Assembly (NCBI GenBank): GCA_021613335.1
Contig: JAJTWR010000454.1
Location: 82,001-146,000 of the forward strand
Length of the DNA: 64,000 bases
Reading direction: 5' to 3'
Origin: Whitmania pigra
Lineage: Eukaryota > Annelida > Clitellata > Hirudinida > Haemopidae
Position numbers and translations under genes: made by a program. Positions 1 through 13,020 of the stretch are shown one piece after another (position 1 is the stretch's first letter; the number at the start of each line of letters is the position of its first letter). The notes under the pieces are model-generated. The model did not search any database, was not told where the DNA came from, and worked only from the letters and a program-made list of their open reading frames with translations.

Positions 1-243
1 ATGTTTCTGTGATATACTTTGTTCCTTTTTTTAATGTATTTTGACACACTTGATTCATTGATGGCCCAGGTTTTTGGGTTCGCAAAATCGATGAAAAAAC
101 TAGGGAAACCTAGGGAAAAACACTAATCTCAACCATCTCATTCACCTCCTGATCACCACTTATTCTCGGTGACAGATCTTCAAGGCACCAATCCAAGAAT
201 GGTGAACTTCTAAGGCTATGCTTAGGGTGTCATATAAATGAAC

Positions 244-277
<34 letters not shown>

Positions 278-314
278 GTTATTATTATTATTATTGTTAT
301 TATTAGTATTATTA

Positions 315-405
<91 letters not shown>

Positions 406-447
406 CACCATCGTCATCATTATCACTATTATAATTATTATTATTAT
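244..447. repeat. (ATT)n microsatellite
   Basis: About 200 bases of almost pure TTA/ATT trinucleotide repeat with a few interruptions, ending in a short mixed CAT/ATC stretch. It lies in sequence that should be intron of the alpha-adaptin gene. The long Ile or Asn runs in its minus-strand frames are repeat artefacts, not proteins. Apart from this repeat I see nothing in positions 1-593. Confidence 0.95.
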
Positions 448-593
448 TTTCACTCCAATTAATTGATGGCAAATTTCAAGGGTTACCATTACAAGGATGG
501 CTTGAGTATAGTTTGGTTTTGCTGGCAACAACACTTTTGTCTGCGATAATTATAAAGATGTGCATAATTAGGTCAATGCTTTTTCTTCAACAG

Positions 594-3500
594 GTTTGGT
601 ACAGGGTTATACAGGTGATCACCAACCGAGAGGATGTCCAGGGATATGCTGCTAAAACTGTCTTTGAGGTTACCGGTTTTTTAATTGAAGGTCTGCTTAA
701 CTATGTCACATAAATTGCTTTAAAACATTATATTACAGTCATTGCAGATTTCACCATGCCATGAGAACATGGTAAAAGTTGGAGGATATGTTTTGGGGGA
801 GTTTGGCAACCTCATAGCTGGTGATCCCAGGTCAAGGTGAAGATAACCATTGTAATGGCCAAACTATATAACCATCACAACAACATTACAGCAATTCTAT
901 TTCAGTCCTTTTGTTCAATTTTCACTGTTGTGCTCCAAATTCCATTCATGCAGTCTTCCAACTCAACAACTCCTATTAACAACATTCGTCAAGTTTTCCA
1001 ATCTCTTTCAGGAGATAAAACCCAAGATATTAGAAGTAAATGTTATTTGGGTATTGCCTCCAATCTTATTCCCTTCAAAAAGAAAAAATAAATCTAACGT
1101 CTGACGATTGAAGGGAAGAAGAGAATTAATGTCAATTAATTTTATTACAATTTTCATCATTATCATTAAGCTCTTCAAGACAGACAAATTGTACAGAAGT
1201 TCCAATGTAGAGCTTCAACAGAGAGCTGTTGAATATCATCAACTCATCACTTTAGCAAGTCTTGATGTGTTGGTTCGTGGCATTGATATATTTTGCGTTT
1301 ATGTCTTGCGGTCAATGTTCCCCTTAATTTTTTTGAGTCCTTGTGAGCACAAAATTTCTTTGAGCACAGCGTTTTAGGGGTAGAGTAAAGCAACTTTGTG
1401 AAAATTGCAGATGAAGTGTTTTGGTGTCCTCAACTTGTTATGATAACATGATAATAATTTTAGCAAAATCTTTGCTAGGGGTTTCGGCAACTGATAATTT
1501 GCCTTCCCGAATTAACATTACTAATTTGGCACCCCTAGGCACGACATGTATGGCAGCTGTTAACCCCTTCCTGTGCCACTGCATTTTAGTGCATGCTTAA
1601 AATATAAATGAGTTAAGGAGTTGAACAAGAAACAAGAATATTTATTACTAAAACATCAGTAATCCAGAAATTTGTACAACTTCTCTCTTCTATCACTGGT
1701 ATTTACCCATTCAGAATATATGCTGTTCATGCTAATGGAGCCCCCTCCAAGATCATAACTGTTAATGTGCATTATAATGTCGAGATGGTCTTCTAATTGA
1801 TTCCTTATTCTGGTAAATCTCAACCAATATAGTTCACAATAAATGCCAGAAATACTCTTTTGATATCCATCTTTACAAAATATTTAGGTGCAAAAATGAT
1901 GCTTAATTTACTTTTGCTTTTATTGATATTTACTGTTGGCTTTTACTTTTTTGATCAAGGATGTTCGTATCTTCAAATAAGTGTTTGTAAAAAAAACTTA
2001 GTCCGCTCAATGCCAACATCTGGGCATTTGCTTTGCGATCAAAAGCTGACGAGGCATTCATTTCATTTTCTACTTGCTGGATAGTCCTGTGTTTGGGAGG
2101 GTTTTGATTTTAGAATTTTTATGTGGGATTTTTGTTTTTTAAAGGTCTTTTTTTATGTTTTTATCTTCTCAGAGATGATTTTTCTATGCTACTAATGTTT
2201 GTTAAATATCAATGTATAGACAATTCAAACTAGTTAATAAAGTAATTATAATAATGATAATTCATTTATGTGGTGCCTGAAACATTGAGTCAGACAAAGT
2301 AAATTTATCCATTATTTTTTTTTATTTTACTTTTTGGTAGTTAGAATTCCAAAAACCTAGCTCTAGTTGAGGCACTGTATGAAAGTTTTTCATGAAGTCT
2401 TATCTGCGTTCCATGTTTTTTTGTGCTCACCTCAAAGCTTGTAAGCTCGTGCACAATCTATAGGGAACTTTGTTTATGATGCCTTGATTGTATTTTTGTG
2501 ATATTTTTATGTCAAATGCTATAATAGCATTTATTATTTTTTTATCATCATATCCATTACTTCTATAGGCAGTGATATTAGAAGAAATGCCTCCATATCC
2601 TGAAAAAGACTCAAGTATCTTGTCCAAACTGAAAATGAAACACCCTGATAATGAGGCCACTCTTAGCACTCCAAGCCAATCTAAATCTTTAGCTACCATG
2701 AAACCTATGGAAAGTGTTGCAGCTTCATCTACAAAGCAATCCTTAGGCCAGCCAATATGTCATCATCAAATACCACGACAGCAATATCAAGTTGTAAAAA
2801 ATCAGTTGGTGCAACAACATCTTACAAATAATTCCATCATCCCTTATCCATATGATGTTGCCAAGTCAGTCTTGTCACTTATTAGATTTTATGATAAATG
2901 TTACGATTTTACTAAACTATATTTCATTTAATTTCTTGCTCTGAAAGCATAAAGTCTTTTCATATGAGTCAGGTTCTTGTTCACAAATGTGGGAATTTTG
3001 TTTGAAAGTGATCTAATCCAAATTGGAGTCAGATCCGAATACAGACAGCAGAATGGAAGAATTGTTCTTTTCTTTGGTAACAAGACAAATGATCAGTTTG
3101 TCAACTTCTCAAGCAAAATCATCTCAACTCCATCTTCCACAGCGAATATCTTTTACTTAAAAACCTCAAAATCTTAAGATAAACTACTTAAAAGAATGTT
3201 GATTTAATTCTTTATATTATGTAATAATTCATGTTTGCTTAATTGCAATTTAAAAAAAGCTGCTCCTTAATTCTCACCACTCACGCTTCAAGATCACATC
3301 CAATCCTGTGGAAGACATACTTAACGCAAGGACACAAAAACAGCAGCTGATCACTGTTGAATGTCTTGCAGATTTCACAGAGGTACCAAGACTTCAACTG
3401 TCATTTGGGTTTGTGATTTTAAATGTGCTATCAAATTAATTGTCTTAGTATCATAGGAAGCTGTTTTTAGATCACAGTTGCTTTTGGTTTACGTAAAAAA

Positions 3501-4960
3501 CAATGAAGTTGATAAATTTTATTTACCAGTTTAGATATTTGATTTTTATGATATAAAAACATGTGACATTAGTCATTTTCCTAATGTCTAAGATATTTAC
3601 AAATTTTGATTTAATAAATATTATTCATATGTAATTTCAGGTATTTAGGTAGAGTGTATGAAGTGAATGTTTCTCTCCCAATTTTAACAAATAAGTTCAT
3701 CAAATCCTCTGAGATGGGAGCCGAATTGTTCTTTGCCAGATGGCACAATCTTGCTGAGTGAGTATTGGAGTAAATGATTATCTGTATATCAAATTTTTGA
3801 CATGATAGCTCTGTATTTGTAAATGAATGATATAATGAGTTCTTGAAATGTATTATTTCATGGCTTCAAACATTTGAGTGGATAAAAGAAAATTTTAATG
3901 CCACAGATTTGAATCTACTTTTGAGAAAAATTACCCATCTGGAATGATGCCCCTTAAAGAGAAGCTGGCACAAAAGGTGTTTGAGATTTCTATCACTCTC
4001 AATATCTAATTTTTCTTAAGATTAACAATAGTTTAACGGTTTTAATATTTATTATATTTCTCCAGTTCAATTCATGCATTACTAGCTAATAATCTGTGCC
4101 ACATATGGATTTACTTATTTGGAGGCTCTGATGCAGTCTGGTTAAAAAAAAGCTTTTCAGGCTGAGGATTCATAAGCAATGGCACACCCCAAAAACCCCT
4201 AAATCTAGGACTGTCTCAAACTCAAGCATTCCGCTATTTAATAATATGACTTGTGTGATAATTAGTCCCTCGATGACTTTACAATCAAATATGACTTATT
4301 GGACATTTATTAATTTCTGGAGCAAACCATTGTTCTGTTCATTGTCATTATTAATAGTACTATTATTATTTTGTTAATATTAATATTATTATTAGTAGTA
4401 GTATTAATATTACTATTATTATTTTGTTATTATTAATAATAGTATTAATTATGCTATGTAATTAATTATTAATGATGCTATTATTTTGTTATTAATAATA
4501 GTAGTACCATCAGTATTCTTGTATTATTATTATTATTGTTGTTATTTTTTTATTATTATTAATATTAGTATTACTCTGCTGTCTGGAATGATGGAATGGA
4601 CTTTTTCCAAGCCAATCTGGAGTCCTTCAAATACCATTTGAAAACTCACCTTTTCAGGACATGAGGCACCTCTGATGCTATCCTTATGGATTCTTATAAA
4701 TTTATTTTTACTATTACTATTAATTACAGTAATAATAAGATAATTATTAACCATCTTTGTGTTATAGCTAATCATGATTATTTAGTATTGTTGCATTAAT
4801 TTCAATATCATGCTAATGTTATCATCATCAGTTGACATTATTTGGCCTAACATGCCTGCCAAATGTAGATCACATTTCAACCAATTTGGTATCTGCTGGA
4901 GTTCTTCATACAACTTCCATCCTTTGTGGAGTTCTTCTCAGATTAGAAAGTTTGCCTCAG
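594..4960 (+). CDS. AP2A: AP-2 complex alpha-adaptin, 3' part
   Basis: Large subunit of the AP-2 clathrin adaptor, which links cargo and PIP2 at the plasma membrane to clathrin; the C-terminal ear recruits accessory proteins. Exons I can place: 594-668 ([20 protein letters not shown]), 739-836 ([24 protein letters not shown]), 906-1035, 1180-1272 ([11 protein letters not shown]), 2569-2864 ([15 protein letters not shown], then the hinge), 2973 to about 3150 (ear, [20 protein letters not shown]), 3293-3408, 3641-3757, 3907-3976 and 4869-4960 ([13 protein letters not shown]). The N-terminal trunk lies left of the window. Not resolved: the donor of the exon from 2973 (its frame stops at 3175 with no good GT), a short exon between 3976 and 4869, and the terminal exon after 4960. 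Identity is firm; the 3' model is partial. The gene looks intact in what can be read. Confidence 0.88.
4584..4664 (+). mobile_element. LINE reverse-transcriptase C-terminal scrap
   Basis: A 26-codon frame ending in TGA reads [20 protein letters not shown], then THLFRT. This resembles the common C-terminus of non-LTR retrotransposon polymerases (WNSLP...SFK..L..HLF). It lies in an intron near the 3' end of the alpha-adaptin gene, between AT-rich simple repeats (about 4330-4560 and after 4690). Only this tail is left. The assignment rests on the short motif alone. Confidence 0.5.
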
Positions 4961-5966
4961 GTTTTATTCTATTTATGAAACGTGCATGAGCCTATCCTAA
5001 ATCACTTAAAATGATTCTTATCGTTATATCCCTAACATTATCTGACCAATTTGTATCTAATTACTTTTAAGATGAAGTGAGGTAGGTTGGTTGAGTCTGA
5101 AATTAGTCTATTAAGACTATCAAAACTACACAAGGCTTTTTATTACATTTATTTATGGTATTTGCAGATAATAAACTTTTCTCAATGTTATATATTGAAA
5201 TTAATGGACTAAAGATAACATACTTTTTGTTATTTAAATGAACCAAATAATTTCACAATGTTCAATTGTGATCTCCATGAGACCTTTGAATTGTTTAATA
5301 GGTCATTAAACTTACCATTCGGACAAACAGGAAGGGTTTGTCTAGCAGGTTATGCAACCTGCTGGGCCCTCAGCTCTAGCCAAAAAGGTAAGTTTTTGTT
5401 GATAAAGAGCAATTTAAGCATTTCTGTAATTTTAACTTTTTATATCCCATGCGATGAATTGTCCTTATTACCATCGCCAATGTTTATTAATGTATTTGTT
5501 CAATGATTGAATGATCAGGGAGAAAATAGAAAATGAAGTTTGAGCATAGGTCAAGTAATGCAATGCAACCAAGGAGATTGTCCTTCTTAGAAACACTGCC
5601 TATCTTCACAACATGCTTAATCTAATATTTCGTTTAAATGTCTGTTTAGAACATTTGCATATGTAAGTATTCATTGGATGTCATTGCTTAGTTTAACAAA
5701 TTTTTAATCAATCAAATACTCTGAATAACTTTGCATATTGCAAAGAAGTAAAAACCTATAATATGATTGAAAAATATAAATATTAGTTCTCCATTTAGTC
5801 TCTTGTCATAGTTACTCCAGCTGACTGACTGCAGTGAGAAAGTTAAAACTTGAGATTTCATTCCATCAGAAATAATTGTCTAGTTGATGAGTATTTTGAA
5901 AGCTTTGAGACATTGAGCTTGTACTCCAGATTTAATTATGCCCATTACAGAGGTCTTCCAATAAAG
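4961..5966. other. 3' flank of AP2A with one exon-like frame
   Basis: This stretch should hold the last alpha-adaptin exon, but I cannot find it. At 5258-5387 there is an open plus-strand frame ending in a strong donor (AAAAAG then GTAAGT). It includes a short hairpin near 5345-5365 (AGCAGGTT, ATGC, AACCTGCT). I do not recognise the translated frame, and it may be chance or part of a repeat. Nothing else stands out. Confidence 0.35.
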
Positions 5967-7340
5967 TCATTTCATCCTATCATAGGTGATTTTGAAAAGC
6001 ATCACATCTTGATACTTGCAACCAAATGAATGAAGGGGAACATTCTGGCACTTGAGGTTCCACTTTGCCAAAAAGCATTCTATGCTTCTACTTGAGCTGA
6101 CAAAAATAAAACTGAATTAATATTAGTTTGAACTAAATTGATATATTCACAGTTGAAATGCTGGAGGTGTGCATATTTTGACTCTTCAAACAAATCTTAA
6201 TGGCTGCTTTGTGTAAATTTATTTGTTAAAGCAATACAATTTATGCAAATCTAAAAGTCCAATTAATTGGAGCATTAGAACAGAAATGATGGGTTTAATG
6301 GCTAAAAAAACGTCAAAGGTCTTTCAGAAGAAGTAATAAATGCATTATTATTAATCGTTATTATTATTATTATTATCATCATCATCATCATCATAATTAT
6401 CATTATTACAAAAATTTTAAAATAAAAAAGGGTAAAAAAATTGTGAAAGAACCTCCTGATTTGATATGTAAACCAAAATTCACATTCCTTATTTTCTCTC
6501 AATAAGAAAGACACTGTCACCATTATAGCCTCAAAATCTGCAAAAATGCATTAAATAAACAAGTCATAATTCTAGTGTGAGTGTAAAAAAGCACTTTTTA
6601 AGGAACACATTCAGGACTCAATGGGCTTCATGTTGTATCCTTTTACTAAAGATAATGTTAAACAAAACATTAAAGTAGATTCAAATATTGAACAAATCAC
6701 CTTTAGGATCATAAAAACAATCAGATGCAAGTATAATGTCTATTGGTCCTAATTTAAGGACATTGGAATCCAAAATTCCCCAATCAAGGATAGTGAGCTT
6801 AACGTTTTCCAATTTGTTTTCCCATAAATTCTTCTGAGCGTTATTTAGACTCTCCAAAGATTCATGGCCATCTGAAATTATGACTTTTCCACCCAATTTT
6901 GAGGCAACAATCCCCACCAATGCAGTCCCACAGCCTATCTATAATGGGGACGTTTTGGAAAACCAGATTTAGCGTGAATTTAAGCTTAACTTCAATCTCT
7001 CAAAAAATACTTACTTCTAAAATGTTCTTGTCCCTGATAACGTTAGCGTTTTTAACAAGGTAGTCGGCGAGAACTGGTGCGCACGGCCAAACGTAGAAGC
7101 CGTATGTAGGATCCAGAACCTACCAAGTCAATATTAAAATTTCGTTTAAGGGTTGTTAACCTAACCAACGGTCAAAATATGAGCCGACAGCTGAGCCCTC
7201 AAGAAAGGAACTCTAACAAACATTTTTTAAAGTTTAGAACGTGCCTCGAATATTTTTATGTGTAGCTCTTCGTGGCTATCATTACCAATGTATTTAAACA
7301 CAAAATCTTTCGCGGACAATTTGGTCCTCGCTTTCCTCAT
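5967..7340 (-). CDS. METTL23: METTL23-type protein methyltransferase
   Basis: Seven-beta-strand SAM-dependent methyltransferase of the METTL21/METTL23 group; mammalian METTL23 methylates arginine on histone H3. Five exons on the minus strand: 7245-7340, 7015-7119, 6701-6938, 6453-6537 and 5967-6096, giving 217 residues in continuous phase. Visible features: VLDPTYGFYVWPCAPVLADY (family N-terminal signature), the SAM motif LEIGCGTALVGI, an acidic residue in ISDGH for SAM ribose, the post-motif ILASDCFYDP, and the C-terminal strand FWFTYQIR. Length fits the family (about 190-220). Intron 1 needs a GC donor (GAG then GCACGT): both flanking exons are phase 0, and the nearby GT would break the frame. 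It is head-to-head with the USP gene, so the two probably share a promoter. Confidence 0.9.
6358..6395. repeat. (TTA)n/(ATC)n microsatellite
   Basis: Short run of ATT units passing into ATC/CAT units, within the last intron of the METTL23 gene. Confidence 0.85.
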
Positions 7341-7655
7341 TTGACGTGTTTACCTCTTAGTTCGTAGTTCGGTAAATGACTTTGTTTCAAAGTGGGACGA
7401 TTTGTTTAAAAAATACTTAGTTGCAATCAATAAAATAATATTTTAAGTATTCGTTTATGATTTTGTTTGTGTATTGTAAATAAAATGCACGAAATTAACA
7501 GTTATAAATGCAAACATAAAATAAAAATATTAATGCAAACTTCAGCATGTAAATGGAAAGGTGCGATTTTTACTCGTCAGTTCGATTGTTGCATCGAATG
7601 GGGAGTGTTTTTGAAACTTTTGTCACGGGTTATTTTGCTAGTTTCAGACATCAAA
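7341..7655. promoter_or_regulatory. Probable shared METTL23/USP promoter
   Basis: Only 315 bases separate the METTL23 start codon (minus) from the USP start codon (plus), and part of this must be 5' UTR. A plausible acceptor (gctagtttcag) lies just before the USP ATG, so the USP 5' UTR may be spliced and its transcription start even nearer to METTL23. No TATA box stands out. That this is a bidirectional promoter is inferred from spacing alone. Confidence 0.55.
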
Positions 7656-10600
7656 ATGACTGAATTTGACAAAGCAGCAGCCAATTGTTCAAAGAATATA
7701 TCATTCTCTAAGGATATCGTCAATAATTTACCTGATTTAAGTTTAGGAACAGATGAAGCAGACATAGATAGTATTTTGGTTGGTAACGATGTAACAGCCA
7801 ACAAAAGCTTAGAATACAGCCATTGTTCAATTAACAATTCGTCGCAAATGATTGAGGACAAGAATCGTAAAAGGAAACCCTCACGAATATCATTCAAATA
7901 CGTAGGCTCACTTTTTAACAGACTAGTTCTCAAAGTTTCCAGTGTATCTTCAGACGCATCAGACTTGAGGAAATACGAAATTCTAAGTCCTGAATACTTT
8001 GAATTGGGGCAAATGATAGAACAAATGTTGAATCAGAAAATAATATCACCTAATCAAATGCCTGGTGTAATTGGTTTGTTGAATCAGGGTAATACCTGCT
8101 ACATGAATGCGATCCTCCAATGCTTGAGTAACACAGACCAGCTGACTGCCTATTTTCTGAGTGATCATTATCGAACTTGCCTGAAGCACAACCACGGAGT
8201 TCGTAACTGTGGACGGTTTTCTAACATCTCAACATTCGCCCACAGCACTACCACCTTAAACTCTGGCTTAGAGTATGTTTGTGGTCAAGAGCTCGGCAAG
8301 AAGTCCTTTTCAAGGTCAAGGGGAATTGTAACAGAACATCTGGCTTTCCTGCTTCGTAGCATGTGGTCAGGTCGATCGTGCAATGAGCCTCTCAGCAGAT
8401 TCAAGAATCTCGTTGGAAGAATGGGAAAACAGTTCAAGGGTTCTACCCAGCAGGATGCGCATGAGTTTCTCCTGTGGTTACTGGATCAGTTGCACGAAGA
8501 CCTAAGCATCAACTTTGATGCCGCCAAAAAGAAGTCTTCTAAGAGCAGAGTAATATTCATGTCTTAATTGGGTTTGCGTTCGATTGCTTAGTCGACTTGA
8601 TTTAGAATAGAATTAATTTTATGCATTTTTCAACTTGAACTCTTTATTATCTGAATTATCTTTAATTGATGATTTTGTTTGTTTAAGAACAGCTTTGACG
8701 ATAGTTGCTATAAATTGTGTAATTGAGTGATGATCTTACTCAATTTAACAGAGTTGTGTGAGAGGTAACACATCCCTAGAGGATAACTCAACAGCTGGAT
8801 CCACCTCCATATTTCAGTCAAGCCAGAGTGCTATAAATGATCTCTTTCAAGCCCATTACAGATCTTCTCTTACCTGCCTCAAGTGTGGACATAGAAGTCA
8901 CACTTTTGATCCATTCCTTACCATTTCACTTTCCATCCTCTCCTCATCATCTCTCTCACTTGGGCTGAAACATCCGATTTATGTTGTTGTCGTGTATTTA
9001 AGTGCCACTCCAAAGCAGGTTATTTTTTATTCGTTTTTTTTTTCTATCTTTTTATTTATTAAATATTTTTTGTGAGCTTATTCTTGTGCAAAAGTTTATC
9101 TTTTTAATCTGGAGCTTGAATGCAAATGTAGTTATATAACCTAGTCATTTATTTATTATTTAGACTTAGTCATTTATGGATGAATTCCATGAAGATTCTT
9201 TATAACGACATTTTATATTTTACAACCGCCAATTGCAGCTGGTTAAGAAAAGTGGTGTATTTCTTATTTACTCATAATTTAAAGTATATCATAAGATTGT
9301 TGCTGAATCAATGTTTAGGTGCTTCTGATGTTTTCTTGTGGCACCATACCGTCTGAATGTTTACTTATTTATTAGGTCAAGATTGGCCTGCAAATGAAGC
9401 ACGGATGCACTATAAAAGATTTGCGGGACACCATTTCTAATGATACAAACATACCAAGAGATCAGGTAAGATTTTATATAGTTTGGTTATTGGTTAAGAA
9501 TGACCTTAATATTTAAATGAATGAGTCAGATAAATGCATTTTACTTCTTTTAAGCTTGTGATAGCTGATGTCAGATTGGATGGCCATGTAACCACCCTCT
9601 TCGAGAATCAGCCTATCGAAAATTTTCGAAACCTATCCAGCATCTATGCCATTGAGATACCTAGAATTAATCAGGTTGAAAATCATGTCATCATGGTGAT
9701 TGTGAACAAATTTGAAAATGGAGCACAGTACGAAAAGTATGTTTTGCAGCTCTCATTTTTATTTTGAATAAATTTTATCTTATGGAATTTCTGTCAGCTT
9801 CATTAACAATGCAAAATTCATTCTTTACATTGAAACAGATTAATCCTGGTTATATAAAGCTTTGATACTCTACAGATATTTTTCTCTTCCAATTTAATTG
9901 GATAAATATGATTTTGATTTTTTTGGTTTCCTATGTTTTCTCTTTTCTTTTGACAAATTAATGTTCATTTTGTAATTTCTTATTGTCTTTCAACATGATT
10001 ATATTCTTTACCAGATTTGGAGATCCTGTGGTATTACTGATGCATGATTCAAGTTCATTCTTTGATATGCAACAGGATCTCTTCCTTGAGATCAAGCAGC
10101 ATATACTTGTTGGACTCAACAATTACTTCTTTGTGAGTTTTGCGTGATCGCAATGATTGATAGAACTGATTTTGTTTGGATAGTGACCAACAAAAAAGAT
10201 GCTGTTAATTATGATATGATAGACATAATAGAAATTTAAAGCATTATTTAAAATGGAATAGATTCAGATTGAGTTCTGTATACTTATCTTTCAGAGCAAA
10301 TCATTCCTTGACCTTCGACTCATAAACTTTGACAATAGGTCAGACTGCTATTACATGTCGTCTGATTTATTTCCTCTCAGATCATCTGCTGTAAGCAGGT
10401 ATTATTATCATTATTGGTTTGGTTTTTTATAACCTTATAGCTAAACTCTTTTTAAGCAGTTGTGTAAAATGATTACAAAGATGTTTGAAAATTTAACATA
10501 AAAATATCTCAGCAATACTATTATCTTTGCATTAACGTTCACATTGAAAGGGCTTTAGGGAGATGCACTTCAGGTCCCAGGCATATCTTGGTCGTTGCAG

Positions 10601-13017
10601 AGTGGTACCAGATGACACGAAATGAGTATACCCAATATTTTATGTTGCAATATGTAATGATATAAAATGTATGTGTAATGTAACATAATTCTTATAACGT
10701 TTAATGTAATATATGTAAAAATATATCTAACAGAGCTGAGTGCCACAGACAATAGACGTGCTGGAAAAATACTTGCAATCTGGCAATCACAAAGAGGTGC
10801 AGAGAGATTGGTCATTCAATTTGTCTAACATAATCCTCCATAAAAGTAATTAGTCTGATGAATGCAGCCTAAAAAAAGTGTGCAGATGAGATAATGTCCA
10901 AAGATGCAGTTGCTTATATGCTTATTGAAGAGCAAGTTGTGGGATCAAGTTTCATTAGCAACAGTAAAATTACACAATTATGACATCATGAAGTGCCCTT
11001 AAGACATATATAAATGGTTATAGTGCCCCCACATCCCATATAGATTGCTAAGGCACTTTAAAGATTGGTCAAATACAAATATATAATCTCCATCTTAAAT
11101 TGCCTTTTGTGTAAGCAGGAACGGAAATGTATGGTTATCATGGATTGGCTGATAAGCTGCTTGCATTTCGAGATGCCTGGAAATCTCTAGCATAATGATT
11201 GAAGTATCAAATGAAATTGGCAAGGCAGCTATTCAGTTAATCCAGCAGGGATATTTGACTTGTGGGCTGAGAACATCAAAATCGGGTTCCAACATGAGAA
11301 TAGATCCGGTGGAGCTCTAAAGGAATTTCAAATCAATGTTATTCTAGATCTAACATATTTATATTCATATCAGCTACATCATTGGTAGTTTCACTTCTTA
11401 TGATTCATTATTTTCATATCCATTAACAATTGCCAGTTGTTTCCACAAAAACAAAATGGTGGTAATAGTCATAGTTGGTCATAGAAATTGATATTTTTAT
11501 ACATAAAATTAATTCTGCTGAAGCACCTTTTATAATCTTAACATTTGAGTATTATTTATATTATTTATCATGATATCAGCTTCTCGCAAAGTATGAACGA
11601 TTCATGCGTGGAGCACGAGAGTGTGAATGTTGTGAGGTCGGCCCAATGTTCTCCATCCTGCTCTCTTGAGGACTGCTTTCATGTTTATACTCAGAAGGAA
11701 CAAGTAATCATTTTTATTTTCTAAGACAATAATGAGTAAACTGTCATTTCATGCTTTAAACTACATCACTTGAAATATTGTAAATATTTTGCATTAGTTG
11801 CAAAAGTAACATATGTTTGAAAAGTATTAATTATTCCATCAATAGCTTGGAGCTGACAATGCCTGGTACTGTCCCTCATGCAACAAGAAACAGGTTGAGA
11901 CACTGAAAACTTTGACCCTTTGGTCTCTTCCCAAGATTCTGGTCGTACATTTAAAGAGATTCAAACATGTAAGTTGAAGTGATCTTAGTTGTGATGATTG
12001 TCGATGTCGACATCAGCAATAGCAATAAGATCAATTCATTATTAATTATGAATATGTTAAAAAGTGTGCCATATGCAATGCATGCTCTAAAACTTTTTTA
12101 AATGAAGGACTCTTCTCAGCGAACAAAACTAGACACCTTCATCACTTTTCCTACAAGAGACCTTGACCTCTCTGATTATCTATCAAAGAACATTCCACAG
12201 GCCACCATATCTGCCAACAAACAGAACACTCATCCATCTCCAGCTTATGATAATAAGGTAGAACTTGGTGCAAAGAAAAGTGACAGCAGCCATGATTCCG
12301 ATGTGATTTGCCCGCAGAATCTTCAGAGCTTTTCTAAAGTCACAAACCTCAGCAAATTGAAGCATAATGAAACCAATTCTACCGAACACTCCCTAGACTG
12401 TCTACCAATTATAATGAAGAACGTAAACAATGAAAGAAACCCCCTTTCAATTGTTGTGAATGACCTTAATTCATCAAACAGAAGTCTCTCTAATGCTAGT
12501 TCACAAAATGAGTTCAGAATCAAAAGTATGTGTGCTCCCTCTGCAGTAAATTTCCAAACATGCAGAGAATCACACGATGCTAGCCAAGTATCACTGAAAG
12601 ATTTACAGTCAAATAACAATTGTGACAGTTGCAAGAATGAGCTTTATGACCTTTATGCTGTATGCAATCATTATGGCAACCTCCACGATGGACACTACAC
12701 AGGTATGCTTTAGTCTTTACGGCCAGTCCAAATCTCATCAACAAATTTACTAGACAAAAGACTATATGCTTTCTTTAATATTCACAGCATACTGTAAAAG
12801 CCCTTTAAGCAACACCTGGTATCTATTCAATGATACACATGTCAGTCCAATCAGAGAAGAAGAGGTAGTAACAAAACATGCCTATCTTCTATTCTACAAA
12901 AAGAAGACAGTTTTGAGTCCTTGCCAATCAACATGTGCCTCAGCCTCAAACAGGGGAACACTCCATGAACCAAACGCAAGGAATGATGAAGGTTTGCGTA
13001 CGATGTTTACAAGATGA
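7656..13017 (+). CDS. USP31/USP43-type ubiquitin-specific protease
   Basis: Cysteine deubiquitinase of the USP family, closest to USP31/USP43. Exons: 7656-8549, 8752-9018, 9376-9465, 9555-9736, 10015-10132, 10295-10398, 11580-11703, 11847-11968, 12108-12702 and 12788-13017, about 908 residues. The Cys box [18 protein letters not shown] puts the nucleophile near residue 148. [18 protein letters not shown] and [16 protein letters not shown] (first CxxC pair) follow. The His box is GHYTAYCK (His near 830), and YLFNDTHV carries the third catalytic position. Exon 9 is a low-complexity insert before the His box, as in USP31. I chose the start at 7656 because an acceptor (tttcag) precedes it; an in-frame ATG at 7467 is the alternative. 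Two oddities: exon 8 is one base short of frame at the second zinc CxxC, and the stop pair TGA-TAG at 13015 is followed by 130 open codons in the same frame. Confidence 0.88.
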
Positions 13018-13020
13018 TAG

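Noticed and set aside
160..534. Long minus-strand frame rich in Ile (and Asn in another frame)
   Set aside because: It is the translation of the ATT microsatellite.
1860..2084. Hydrophobic plus-strand frame
   Set aside because: Lies in an intron of alpha-adaptin, with no homology or splice context.
7577..7933. 118-codon minus-strand frame opposite USP exon 1
   Set aside because: Shadow of the USP coding sequence; no independent homology.
12183..12634. Minus-strand frames opposite USP exon 9
   Set aside because: Shadow frames of a low-complexity coding exon.
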